39,598 nt of DNA, taken from contig JBFHGJ010000050.1 of assembly GCA_041583135.1 (NCBI GenBank), positions 1 through 39,598 on the forward strand, read 5' to 3'. Below the pieces are notes generated by a model. The model was not told where the DNA came from. It saw only the letters and a list, made by a program, of their open reading frames with translations, and ran no database searches. Positions within the stretch are counted from its first letter, which is position 1; every line of letters starts with the position of its first letter. Of the stretch, positions 31,496-39,411 are shown one piece after another. The translations under genes and the position numbers were made by a program. Origin of the DNA: JABSOG01 sp041583135 (lineage in GTDB: Bacteria; Pseudomonadota; Gammaproteobacteria; Enterobacterales; Alteromonadaceae).

Positions 31496-32605
31496 TTACT
31501 CTTCAACGTACTCCACTAATTCTAGCCCAAATCCTGATAATGAATGATATTTTTTAAATGTGCTTAACAGACGCATCTTACGAACACCGACATCGGCCAA
31601 GATCTGCGAGCCGACACCAACATTGCGAGACGTACCGGACCATGGCGCCGGAGCAACCGCTTCGCCTTTGTCTTCAAGTTCAAACGCTTTGACTTTGCTA
31701 ATCAACTCATCGCTGCTTTCTTGTTTGCCTAAAAGTACCAATACACCACCTTCTTTGGCAATACGCGACATGCCGTCGGCCAAAGAATAGCTGCGGTTAA
31801 CCGAACGCTTGGAGCAGAGCAGATCGCTAAAGGTATTTTGCAAATGCACTCGAACCAAAGTCACGCCGTCACTGTCTACCTCGCCATTGACCAGCGCAAA
31901 GTGTACTTGGTCATCAATCGTGTCGCGGTAGGTAATGAGATCGAACTCGCCATAGGCCGTCGGCAACTTACACTCGGCAACACGTTCAATGGTGGTTTCG
32001 TTGAGATTGCGATATTCGATTAAATCGGCCACGGTGCCAATTTTAATACCATGTTTTTTCGAGAATTCTTCTAAATCAGGACGACGCGCCATGGTGCCGT
32101 CTTCATTTAAGATCTCAACAATCACCGAAGAAGGCGACAATCCCGCCATACGCGCCAAATCGCACCCGGCTTCAGTGTGACCGGCGCGGGTCAATACCCC
32201 GCCATCACGCGCCATCAATGGGAAAATATGTCCCGGCTGCACGATATCTTTAGCACTGGCATCGCGAGCAATGGCGGCTTTGACCGTGCGCGCTCTATCG
32301 GCGGCAGAAATACCAGTTGTCACTCCTTCGGCCGCTTCAATCGATACGGTAAAGTTGGTGGCAAATGCCGCGTTGTTGTTATCGACCATCAACGGCAGGT
32401 TCAACTGCTGACAACGCTCTTTGGTCATGGTCATACAGATAAGGCCACGGCCATAGGTTGCCATAAAATTGATGGCCTCAGGGGTGACGTAATCCGACGC
32501 CATCACCAAATCGCCTTCATTCTCACGGTCCTCATCATCCATTAGGATAACCATTTTGCCGTTTTTGATATCGTCAATCAGTTCTTCGACTGTATTGAGT
32601 TTCAT
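31496..32605 (-). CDS. ribB: 3,4-dihydroxy-2-butanone 4-phosphate synthase with degenerate GTP cyclohydrolase II-like domain (RibBX)
   Basis: 369 residues. The N-terminal RibB domain (about 1-200) is intact: MVILMDDEDRENEGDLVMASDYVTPEAINFM, GLICM, and GHTEAGCDLARMAGLSPSSVIVEI with the catalytic His and Glu. It converts ribulose 5-phosphate to DHBP for riboflavin synthesis. The C-terminal RibA-like domain has lost the zinc cysteines: VRVH is followed by LQNTFSDLLCSKRSVNRSY, where active enzymes have the C...GD...CDCG pattern. This is the known RibBX variant, so an authentic ribA must lie elsewhere. It lies 11 bases past ribE with AAGGGGAAG as ribosome site. The next gene is not ribH. Confidence 0.93.
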   Translation of the reverse strand: MKLNTVEELIDDIKNGKMVILMDDEDRENEGDLVMASDYVTPEAINFMATYGRGLICMTMTKERCQQLNLPLMVDNNNAAFATNFTVSIEAAEGVTTGISAADRARTVKAAIARDASAKDIVQPGHIFPLMARDGGVLTRAGHTEAGCDLARMAGLSPSSVIVEILNEDGTMARRPDLEEFSKKHGIKIGTVADLIEYRNLNETTIERVAECKLPTAYGEFDLITYRDTIDDQVHFALVNGEVDSDGVTLVRVHLQNTFSDLLCSKRSVNRSYSLADGMSRIAKEGGVLVLLGKQESSDELISKVKAFELEDKGEAVAPAPWSGTSRNVGVGSQILADVGVRKMRLLSTFKKYHSLSGFGLELVEYVEE

Positions 32606-32616
32606 GGAACTTCCCC

Positions 32617-33279
32617 TTATCTTTTCAAAAAGCCGGACTGGGCCAACAATGCCATCGTCACCCCGGACTGTGAAGTTTGTGTATCTGTCGGTTTGGTTAT
32701 CAAGCGCTCGACATAACGGGCGATGATATCCACCTCAAGGTTTATCTCTTGGCCCTGGCTAAAACCATTGATGGTAGTTTCTAAGGCCGTGTGCGGCACT
32801 ATGGTTAATTTAAAACGGTTGTTTTGTACATCATTGACCGTCAAGCTAATGCCATCGACGGTAATAGAGCCTTTTTCGGCGATATAACACCCTAGCGAAG
32901 ATGGCGCTTCAATCCAATACTCAACAGCGTTGCCCAGTGGCTCAATCGCGCTGATCACGCCCACGCCATCAACATGCCCCGAAACAATGTGACCGCCAAA
33001 GCGGGTGGTTGGCAACATCGCTTTTTCAAGGTTGACCGGCATTTTTGCTTTGGCGTTTTTAAAAGTGGTGCGCTTTAAAGTTTCTGCCGAAACATCAGCG
33101 CTAAAATAGTGACTGCCAAACTTGGTCACCGTCAGGCATACTCCATTGGTGGCAATACTGTCACCGAGTTTAACGTCTGTCATGTCGAGTTTACCGGTAG
33201 CAATGGTGATGGTTGCATCGGCTCCGGTTTTAACAATGGCTTCGATATGACCGGTCGCTTCAATAATTCCTGTAAACAT
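32617..33279 (-). CDS. ribE: riboflavin synthase alpha subunit
   Basis: 220 residues with two tandem lumazine-binding barrels: MFTGIIEATGHIEAI ... GVCLTV ... FSADVSAETLKRTTF and then GGHIVSGHVDGVGVI ... GISLTVNDV ... TIVPHTALETT. It dismutates 6,7-dimethyl-8-ribityllumazine to riboflavin as a trimer in the cytoplasm. It is called ribC in E. coli. It lies between ribD (73-base gap with an unusual pairing pattern) and ribBX (11-base gap). Confidence 0.96.
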   Translation of the reverse strand: MFTGIIEATGHIEAIVKTGADATITIATGKLDMTDVKLGDSIATNGVCLTVTKFGSHYFSADVSAETLKRTTFKNAKAKMPVNLEKAMLPTTRFGGHIVSGHVDGVGVISAIEPLGNAVEYWIEAPSSLGCYIAEKGSITVDGISLTVNDVQNNRFKLTIVPHTALETTINGFSQGQEINLEVDIIARYVERLITKPTDTQTSQSGVTMALLAQSGFLKR

Positions 33280-33343
33280 AGCTTCGCTGTATCAGTTGTT
33301 GCCCATCGATTGATGTCACCGAAGCGAAAAGAACGAATGGGCA
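33280..33343 (-). promoter_or_regulatory. interleaved inverted repeats (pseudoknot topology) before ribE
   Basis: Two pairings interleave. GCTTCG with CGAAGC joins 33320-33325 to 33281-33286, and TGCCCAT with ATGGGCA joins 33337-33343 to 33300-33306. On the minus-strand RNA this is an H-type pseudoknot order. The last element, GCGAAGC, ends 1 base before the ribE ATG and covers its only ribosome-site-like bases. It does not resemble the FMN riboswitch. Confidence 0.35.
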
Positions 33344-33352
33344 GGTTAAATA

Positions 33353-34459
33353 TTAGGTGTTATTGGTGGCAGCTTTTAGGCTTGCTCTGATGCGGATGTC
33401 CTGTCCTACCATCACCACTTCGCTGATCGCCAGCTCAGGTATTTGCGCCATCTCAGTGAATTCATCCAGCTGCAACATTCCTCGACCACTGTCCCCGATG
33501 AGCTTTGGCGCCTGATAAAGCACAAGCTCGTCAACAAGCCCTTGGTTGATAAACGCACCGGCAAGGGTCGCACCGGCTTCTACCCAAACAAGATTCAGTC
33601 CACGTTCGGCCAACAGCGCAAGCAAGGCCGCCAAATCCGCTTTACCCTGTTTTTGTGCCACCACAACCTGCTCTACAAAATGCGGCCACTGCTGAGTAAT
33701 ATCAAGGGTACGGCGGACAACAATAACCGGTGAAGGATGAGAAAATAAGGCCAAATCCGGGGTCAGGCGGTTTTGCGTATCAAGAATGACTCTCACCGGT
33801 TGCCGCGCGGGCTTTCCCGGCTCGGTTTCAATCCGCACATTTAAGCTGGCATTATCGACAATAACCGTATCGGCACCACTGACAATGGCACAAGCCATAG
33901 CGCGAAAGTTTTGTACGTCTTGACGTGCCTCTTTGGCCGTGATCCACTGGCTCTTACCGTTACTGAGCGCAGTCTTGCCATCTAACGAACAGGCCATTTT
34001 ACACATGACCTTAGGTCCTGCGCCCTGCATTCGCTTGATAAAACCGGGGTTTAGCGCGGCAGCTTGGGCCTCCAACAAACCAGAACTCACCTCGATACCG
34101 GCTTGTTCCAACATTGCCAGACCACGACCAGACACCAAAGGATTTGGGTCAACCATCGCCGCGACGACTTTGGCCACGCCTGCCGTTATTAGGCCCTCGG
34201 CACAAGGCGGCGTGCGGCCATAATGGCTGCAAGGCTCTAACGTCACATAGCAGGTTGCCCCTTTGGCTTTATCGCCCGCTTGTTTGAGGGCATTGACCTC
34301 GGCATGAGGGCCGCCAGCATACTGGTGATAACCTTCACCAACAATTTCACCGTCTTTGACGATGACACAGCCGACACAAGGGTTGGGAGAAGTGGTAAAC
34401 CGGCCCTTACGTGCCAACATGATGGCTCTTGCCATATACTCGGTAGCAGCAATACTCAT
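33353..34459 (-). CDS. ribD: bifunctional riboflavin deaminase/reductase RibD
   Basis: 368 residues. The N-terminal cytidine-deaminase-like domain has GPHAEVNAL with the zinc His and catalytic Glu, and TCYVTLEPCSHYGRTPPC with the zinc cysteines. The C-terminal dihydrofolate-reductase-like domain (from about 148) has KMACSLDGKTALSNGKSQWIT and LVWVEAGATLAGAFI. It catalyses steps two and three of riboflavin synthesis, with NADPH for the reductase. The start overlaps the nrdR stop by 4 bases (ATGA), so translation is coupled. Confidence 0.96.
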   Translation of the reverse strand: MSIAATEYMARAIMLARKGRFTTSPNPCVGCVIVKDGEIVGEGYHQYAGGPHAEVNALKQAGDKAKGATCYVTLEPCSHYGRTPPCAEGLITAGVAKVVAAMVDPNPLVSGRGLAMLEQAGIEVSSGLLEAQAAALNPGFIKRMQGAGPKVMCKMACSLDGKTALSNGKSQWITAKEARQDVQNFRAMACAIVSGADTVIVDNASLNVRIETEPGKPARQPVRVILDTQNRLTPDLALFSHPSPVIVVRRTLDITQQWPHFVEQVVVAQKQGKADLAALLALLAERGLNLVWVEAGATLAGAFINQGLVDELVLYQAPKLIGDSGRGMLQLDEFTEMAQIPELAISEVVMVGQDIRIRASLKAATNNT

Positions 34460-34917
34460 GAATCCGGCTCGCTCCCTAAGCGGGCGATTTCTTCGCCAAA
34501 CTGGCGAATATCTTCAAACGAGCGATACACCGAGGCAAAGCGAATATACGCGACTTTATCAAGGCGCTTTAAGCCATCCATGATCAACTCGCCGATAAAT
34601 TGGCTCGGCACTTCACGTTCACCCGTCGCCCTGAGCTGCGATTTGACATTGCTCAGCAACTGTTCGGTCTGCTCAATACTGACCGGGCGCTTTTCGATGG
34701 CCCGTTGCAGCCCGCTGGCAATCTTATCTTCATTGAACGGTTCGCGACGGCCGTCGGACTTGATCACTCTTGGCATCACCAATTCGGCGACTTCAAAGGT
34801 AGTAAAGCGCTCTTTACATTGTAGACATTCACGACGACGACGCACCTGATGGCCTTCGCTCACCAGTCTGGAATCAATGACCTTGGTTTCATTCTTACCG
34901 CAAAAGGGGCAATACAT
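34456..34917 (-). CDS. nrdR: transcriptional repressor NrdR
   Basis: 153 residues. The zinc ribbon has Cys3, Cys6, Cys31 and Cys34 (MYCPFCG ... CLQCKERFTTFE), followed by an ATP-cone (VIKSDGRREPFNEDKIASGLQRAI ...). NrdR senses ATP/dATP and represses ribonucleotide reductase operons. It heads the nrdR-ribD-ribE-ribBX operon, the common proteobacterial order. It is separated from glyA by a strong terminator. Confidence 0.97.
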   Translation of the reverse strand: MYCPFCGKNETKVIDSRLVSEGHQVRRRRECLQCKERFTTFEVAELVMPRVIKSDGRREPFNEDKIASGLQRAIEKRPVSIEQTEQLLSNVKSQLRATGEREVPSQFIGELIMDGLKRLDKVAYIRFASVYRSFEDIRQFGEEIARLGSEPDS

Positions 34918-34940
34918 CTGTTACTTGGCTCCAACTAAAA

Positions 34941-34962
34941 AAGGCCGCTAAAAAGCGGCCTT
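34941..34962 (-). terminator. Rho-independent terminator of glyA
   Basis: AAGGCCGCT (34941-34949) pairs with AGCGGCCTT (34954-34962), with AAAA arms (34937-34940) giving a T-run on the minus strand. It lies between the glyA stop and the nrdR start. Confidence 0.9.
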
Positions 34963-34978
34963 ATTGTAGCTCAATGTC

Positions 34979-36232
34979 TTAGGCGTATACAGGGAAACGC
35001 GCACAAATCTCTTTAACTTTCTCACGAACTGCCAAGATAGTTTCTTCGTTCTCGATATCGTCAAGCACGTCACAGATCCAATTGGCCAAAAGTGTCGTTT
35101 CTTCTTCTTTGAAACCACGGCGAGTGATCGCCGGCGTACCAAGACGCAAACCAGAGGTAACAAAAGGAGAACGCGGATCGTTTGGCACAGAGTTTTTGTT
35201 CACTGTAATATAAGCACGACCCAATGCCGCATCAGCTGCTTTACCTGTGATGTCTTTGTCAATCAGGTCAACTAAGAACAAGTGGTTTTGCGTACCGTTT
35301 GAAACAATCTTATAACCACGAGAGATCATCACCTTACACATGGTTTGAGCATTTTCCATCACTTGCTTTTGGTATTCTTTAAACTCAGGCTGCAACGCTT
35401 CTTTAAAGGCAACCGCTTTAGCAGCGATAACATGACACAAAGGACCACCTTGGCCACCAGGGAAAACCGCTGAGTTCAATTTTTTCTCAAGCTCAGGGTT
35501 GGCGCGGGCGATGATAAGACCGCCACGTGGGCCGCCTAAAGTTTTGTGAGTGGTGGTGGTTACAACATCGGCATGAGGCACAGGGTTAGGATAAAGACCG
35601 GCAGCAACTAAACCGGCAACGTGAGCCATATCGACCATGAAATAAGCACCCACTTTGTCGGCGATTTCACGGAATTTAGACCAGTCGATAACACCTGAGT
35701 AGGCAGAAAAACCACCGATGATCATTTTAGGCTTGTGCTCTTGCGCCAAACGCTCAACCTCAGCCCAATCGATTTCACCAGTTTCAGGGTCAAGACCATA
35801 CTGAATGGCATTGTACATTTTACCAGAGAAGTTGACCGGCGAGCCGTGGGTCAAGTGACCACCATGAGCCAAGCTCATGCCCAATACGGTATCGCCCGGA
35901 TTCAACAAGGCCATAAACACCGCTGAGTTGGCTTGTGAGCCAGAGTGCGGCTGAACGTTTGCATAGTCGGCGCCGAACAGCTCTTTGGCACGCTCGATGG
36001 CCAAAGCTTCTGACTTATCGACGAACTCACAACCACCGTAATAACGCTTACCCGGATAGCCTTCGGCATATTTGTTGGTCAACTGTGACCCCTGAGCCTC
36101 AAGAACGCGCGGGCTACAGTAGTTTTCAGAGGCGATCAACTCAATATGTTCTTCCTGCCTGCGGGTTTCTTCTGTCATTGCTTCCCACAATTGAGGATCG
36201 AAGTCGGCAATGTTCATATCACGAGTCAACAT
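34979..36232 (-). CDS. glyA: serine hydroxymethyltransferase
   Basis: 417 residues, the length of E. coli GlyA. It converts serine and tetrahydrofolate to glycine and 5,10-methylene-tetrahydrofolate with PLP. The PLP lysine sits in VVTTTTHKTLGGPRGG. EGYPGKRYYGGCEFVD, HGGHLTHG and FMVDMAHVAGLVA are present. The C-terminus is complete. It is monocistronic, with a terminator 17 bases past the stop. The upstream 350 bases hold its promoter in an AT-rich stretch with an ATATATT/AATATAT palindrome (36322-36339). Confidence 0.98.
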   Translation of the reverse strand: MLTRDMNIADFDPQLWEAMTEETRRQEEHIELIASENYCSPRVLEAQGSQLTNKYAEGYPGKRYYGGCEFVDKSEALAIERAKELFGADYANVQPHSGSQANSAVFMALLNPGDTVLGMSLAHGGHLTHGSPVNFSGKMYNAIQYGLDPETGEIDWAEVERLAQEHKPKMIIGGFSAYSGVIDWSKFREIADKVGAYFMVDMAHVAGLVAAGLYPNPVPHADVVTTTTHKTLGGPRGGLIIARANPELEKKLNSAVFPGGQGGPLCHVIAAKAVAFKEALQPEFKEYQKQVMENAQTMCKVMISRGYKIVSNGTQNHLFLVDLIDKDITGKAADAALGRAYITVNKNSVPNDPRSPFVTSGLRLGTPAITRRGFKEEETTLLANWICDVLDDIENEETILAVREKVKEICARFPVYA

Positions 36233-36640
36233 AGTCAGCCCTTTATTCAGTTTAATGTATGGTAGAAGTCTGGGTTGCTATTCTAACTCGAAAAATTAAA
36301 AGATCACCATAGGAAAACTTTATATATTAGAAAATATATTGCTAAATACATTTCAAAAATCACATAAAAGCCTGTTTTAACTGGGCTAAAAGGCAATTTC
36401 GGGTGAACTGGTTTAATCTCTTTTTCCTTAACTTAATTTATCTTCTAGTCATTCCTGACCATCCGGCCAACAATGCACGTCAAGCTGCCTAGGTACATCT
36501 GGCTTTTGCGCTTGGCAACAATCCGAGAAAAAACCCAAGCGAAGGCGACATTTCCACGGTAAAACCATAGCAGTTACCGCCAAGACTTAGTAAACTTGCC
36601 ACCATCAACTTATTATAAAAGTACAGTCAAAGAGAGGATC
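36233..36640. other. non-coding region between divergent glyA and ettA
   Basis: About 400 bases with no supported gene. The glyA side is AT-rich with a short palindrome at 36322-36339. The ettA side is of mixed composition. I see no riboswitch or PurR-like palindrome. A 15-codon upstream extension of the ettA frame (36596-36640) has no separate ribosome site. Confidence 0.5.
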
Positions 36641-38305
36641 ATGGCTCAGTTTATTTATCAAATGTCCAGAGTCGGCAAAATCGTGCCGCCTAAGAGGACC
36701 ATCTTAAAAGACATTTCTTTATCGTTTTTCCCAGGTGCCAAAATTGGTGTTTTGGGTTTAAACGGTGCCGGTAAATCAACCTTGCTGCGTATTATGGCCG
36801 GTGTCGATACCGAAATCGAAGGTGAAGCCAGACCCCAGCCGGGCATCAACATCGGCTACCTGCCCCAAGAGCCTCAACTCGATGAAAGCAAAACCGTACG
36901 TGAAGTGGTAGAAGAAGCCGTCAGCGAAGTGAAAAACGCCATGGCTCGCTTAGACGAAGTCTATGCCCTGTACGCCGAACCGGACGCCGACTTTGATGCG
37001 CTAGCCAAAGAACAGGGTGAACTCGAAGCCATTATTGCCTCTGGTGAGGGTCATAACTTAGATAATGCTTTAGAGCGTGCTGCCGATGCGCTACGTTTGC
37101 CACCTTGGGATGCCAAAATTTCAGTGCTCTCTGGTGGTGAAAGACGCCGTGTTGCCATTTGTCGCCTATTGCTTGAAAAACCAGACATGCTGCTACTTGA
37201 CGAACCAACCAACCACTTGGACGCCGAATCGGTGGCATGGCTTGAGCGCTTCTTACACGACTACAACGGCACCGTTGTAGCCATTACCCATGACCGTTAT
37301 TTCCTTGATAATGTTGCCGGTTGGATATTAGAACTTGACCGTGGCTACGGTATTCCGTGGGAAGGCAACTACTCATCTTGGCTTGAGCAAAAAGATGCCC
37401 GCTTGAAACAGGAAGAAAAAGCCGAGAAAGCCCGTCAAAAATCCATCGAGCAAGAGCTTGAGTGGGTACGTCAAGGGGCCAAAGGCCGTCAGTCTAAGAG
37501 CAAAGCCCGTATGGCCCGCTTTGAAGAGCTGAACAACCAATCTTACCAACAACGTAACGAAACCAACGAATTATACATTCCACCTGGACCACGTTTGGGT
37601 GATAAGGTCATCGACGTTGAAAACCTAAGCAAGTCATACGATGGCCGCGTGCTTATTGACAACTTAAGCTTTAGCATTCCAAAAGGTGCCATCGTTGGTA
37701 TCATCGGTGCCAATGGTGCTGGTAAGTCTACCCTGTTCCGTATGCTCAGCGGCCAAGAGCAGCCTGATTCGGGTTCTATCACTGTTGGTGAAACCGTTCA
37801 CTTGGCGTCTGTAGAACAGTTCCGTGACCACATGGATGACAGTAAAACCGTGTGGCAAGAGATCTCTGACGGTTTAGACCAAATGCAAATTGGCAACTTC
37901 CAGATCCCAAGCCGTGCCTATGTCAGCCGCTTTAACTTCAAAGGCACCGATCAGCAAAAATTCATCGGCGACCTCTCAGGTGGTGAGCGCAACCGTGTCC
38001 ACTTGGCCAAGCTGTTAAAAGCCGGCGGCAACTTGTTGCTGCTTGACGAACCAACCAATGACTTGGATATTGAAACCTTACGCGCGTTGGAAAACGCTCT
38101 ACTTGAATTCCCAGGCTCGGCAATGGTTATCTCACATGACCGTTGGTTCTTAGACCGTATTGCTACCCACATCATCGACTATCGTGATGAAGGTCAGGTC
38201 AACTTCTTCGAAGGTAACTACACCGAATACGAAGAATGGTTGAAAAAGACCCTAGGTGCCGAAGCGGCGCAGCCGCACCGCATCAAATATAAGAAAATAG
38301 GCTAA
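36641..38305 (+). CDS. ettA: energy-dependent translational throttle protein EttA (ABC-F)
   Basis: 554 residues, one short of the E. coli protein. It has two ABC cassettes: Walker A GLNGAGKST and GANGAGKST, signatures LSGGERRR and LSGGERNR, and Walker B MLLLDEPTNHLD and LLLLDEPTNDLD. The P-site tRNA interaction motif lies in the linker (about 240-325). EttA binds the ribosomal E site and gates the first elongation step by ADP/ATP ratio. ATG 36641 (MAQFIYQMSRV) follows AGAGGA closely; the frame extends to 36596 but the family starts here. Confidence 0.96.
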   Translation: MAQFIYQMSRVGKIVPPKRTILKDISLSFFPGAKIGVLGLNGAGKSTLLRIMAGVDTEIEGEARPQPGINIGYLPQEPQLDESKTVREVVEEAVSEVKNAMARLDEVYALYAEPDADFDALAKEQGELEAIIASGEGHNLDNALERAADALRLPPWDAKISVLSGGERRRVAICRLLLEKPDMLLLDEPTNHLDAESVAWLERFLHDYNGTVVAITHDRYFLDNVAGWILELDRGYGIPWEGNYSSWLEQKDARLKQEEKAEKARQKSIEQELEWVRQGAKGRQSKSKARMARFEELNNQSYQQRNETNELYIPPGPRLGDKVIDVENLSKSYDGRVLIDNLSFSIPKGAIVGIIGANGAGKSTLFRMLSGQEQPDSGSITVGETVHLASVEQFRDHMDDSKTVWQEISDGLDQMQIGNFQIPSRAYVSRFNFKGTDQQKFIGDLSGGERNRVHLAKLLKAGGNLLLLDEPTNDLDIETLRALENALLEFPGSAMVISHDRWFLDRIATHIIDYRDEGQVNFFEGNYTEYEEWLKKTLGAEAAQPHRIKYKKIG

Positions 38306-38319
38306 CCGTCTATTTGCTG

Positions 38320-38337
38320 CCTCGGCTGACGCCGAGG
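38320..38337. terminator. hairpin between convergent ettA and the AraC-type gene
   Basis: CCTCGGC (38320-38326) pairs with GCCGAGG (38331-38337) around TGAC, filling the gap between two converging genes. The T-run is minimal (TTATCG on the plus strand), so termination strength is doubtful. Confidence 0.45.
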
Positions 38338-39342
38338 TTATCGCGTCTGACGCTGATTTCGAAAAGCCATCGGCGTCAGCCCCGTCCAGCGATTGAACGC
38401 ACGGTAAAAACCACTCAAATTGGCATAGCCTAAACGATAGGCGATCTCTTTAAACTCCACCCCATCCACTTCAATAAACGCCAGCGCCAAGCGCTTTCTG
38501 ACTTCATCTAGCAGCTGCTGAAAGGTACGTTGTTCGTTTTTGAGTTTTCGATGTAAAGTGCGCAGACTGACATTGAGTTTTTTCGCCACATCTTCGGCCA
38601 CCGGATTGCCAAAGGCCAGCGCTTGAGCGATCACTTCACTGACCTGTTGTGAAAAAGCCCGGTCATTTCTCTTGGCAGTCAGCTTGTCGCTAGCCGAGCC
38701 GATGAATGCTTTGTTGAGCGCACTGTCGTGCCACACGATAGGCAGGGTAAAATCACTCGTCGCAAAAACCAGCTTTTCTCTGGTTTGACCAAAGCGCACC
38801 GGCGCACCAAAAAAGTCCACCAGCAATTCACTGTAGCTCGGTTTTTGGCAACGAAAATGCACCTCTTGTGGCTTGATATCAACATTGGTTACCCAACGAA
38901 ACAACGATACCAGATACACCAAAGCACTTTCACAGTGATGCTCGGGGAGGCAATCCACCGGCCAGTCGATGTTGATGAGCGCCTGCAATTCATCAATCAA
39001 CACGTCAAAATAGCACAGCCCTCGGGCACGATTGTATTTGGCTAAGAGCGCAAAGCCTTTATCTAAGGTAGGACTGGTGATCATCGAATAGCTGACCACG
39101 CCAAAATGCTCGGGTTGTACACTACTGGCCACTTTCAGGCCAATGGCCGGGTCGTCGCACAACCGTTCAAGGCAGTGCCACAGCTGATGATATTGCACCA
39201 AGGTCAAGGTGGTTTCTTCAGCCAGCAGCGCAGTCGGCGCGATCCCCAGCTCCGCCAGCAAATGTGGCAGGTTGACAGGTAGCATCGCCATACGTTTGAA
39301 CACATACTTCGGCACAGTGACCGAGACTACAGAGTTTGGCAT
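38338..39342 (-). CDS. AraC-family transcriptional regulator with arabinose-binding-type N-terminal domain
   Basis: 334 residues. The N-terminal domain is of the PF12625 type found in OruR, MmsR-like and ToxT-related regulators (LVQYHQLWHCLERLCDDPAIGLKVASSVQPEHFGVVSYSMITSPTL). The C-terminal double HTH is standard: DVAKKLNVSLRTLHRKLKNEQRTFQQLLDEVRKRLAL and FKEIAYRLGYANLSGFYRAFNRWTGLTPMAFR. Such regulators often control divergent metabolic genes, and a possible one starts at the window edge. The start is not preceded by a Shine-Dalgarno but by four A-R-N triplets. The ligand is unknown. Confidence 0.9.
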   Translation of the reverse strand: MPNSVVSVTVPKYVFKRMAMLPVNLPHLLAELGIAPTALLAEETTLTLVQYHQLWHCLERLCDDPAIGLKVASSVQPEHFGVVSYSMITSPTLDKGFALLAKYNRARGLCYFDVLIDELQALINIDWPVDCLPEHHCESALVYLVSLFRWVTNVDIKPQEVHFRCQKPSYSELLVDFFGAPVRFGQTREKLVFATSDFTLPIVWHDSALNKAFIGSASDKLTAKRNDRAFSQQVSEVIAQALAFGNPVAEDVAKKLNVSLRTLHRKLKNEQRTFQQLLDEVRKRLALAFIEVDGVEFKEIAYRLGYANLSGFYRAFNRWTGLTPMAFRNQRQTR

Positions 39343-39343
39343 T

Positions 39344-39355
39344 ATTATTGTTATT
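39344..39355 (-). promoter_or_regulatory. A-R-N triplet run directly upstream of the AraC-type start
   Basis: On the minus strand AATAACAATAAT runs into the start codon, where a Shine-Dalgarno would be expected. Repeated A-R-N is the Hfq distal-face motif, so post-transcriptional control is possible. It may alternatively be a simple A-rich translation enhancer. Confidence 0.35.
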
Positions 39356-39411
39356 GTCTGATTGGTCAGTTTTTGCCAGTGTAGTGTATTGGCTGATTTG
39401 GATCAAATGAC

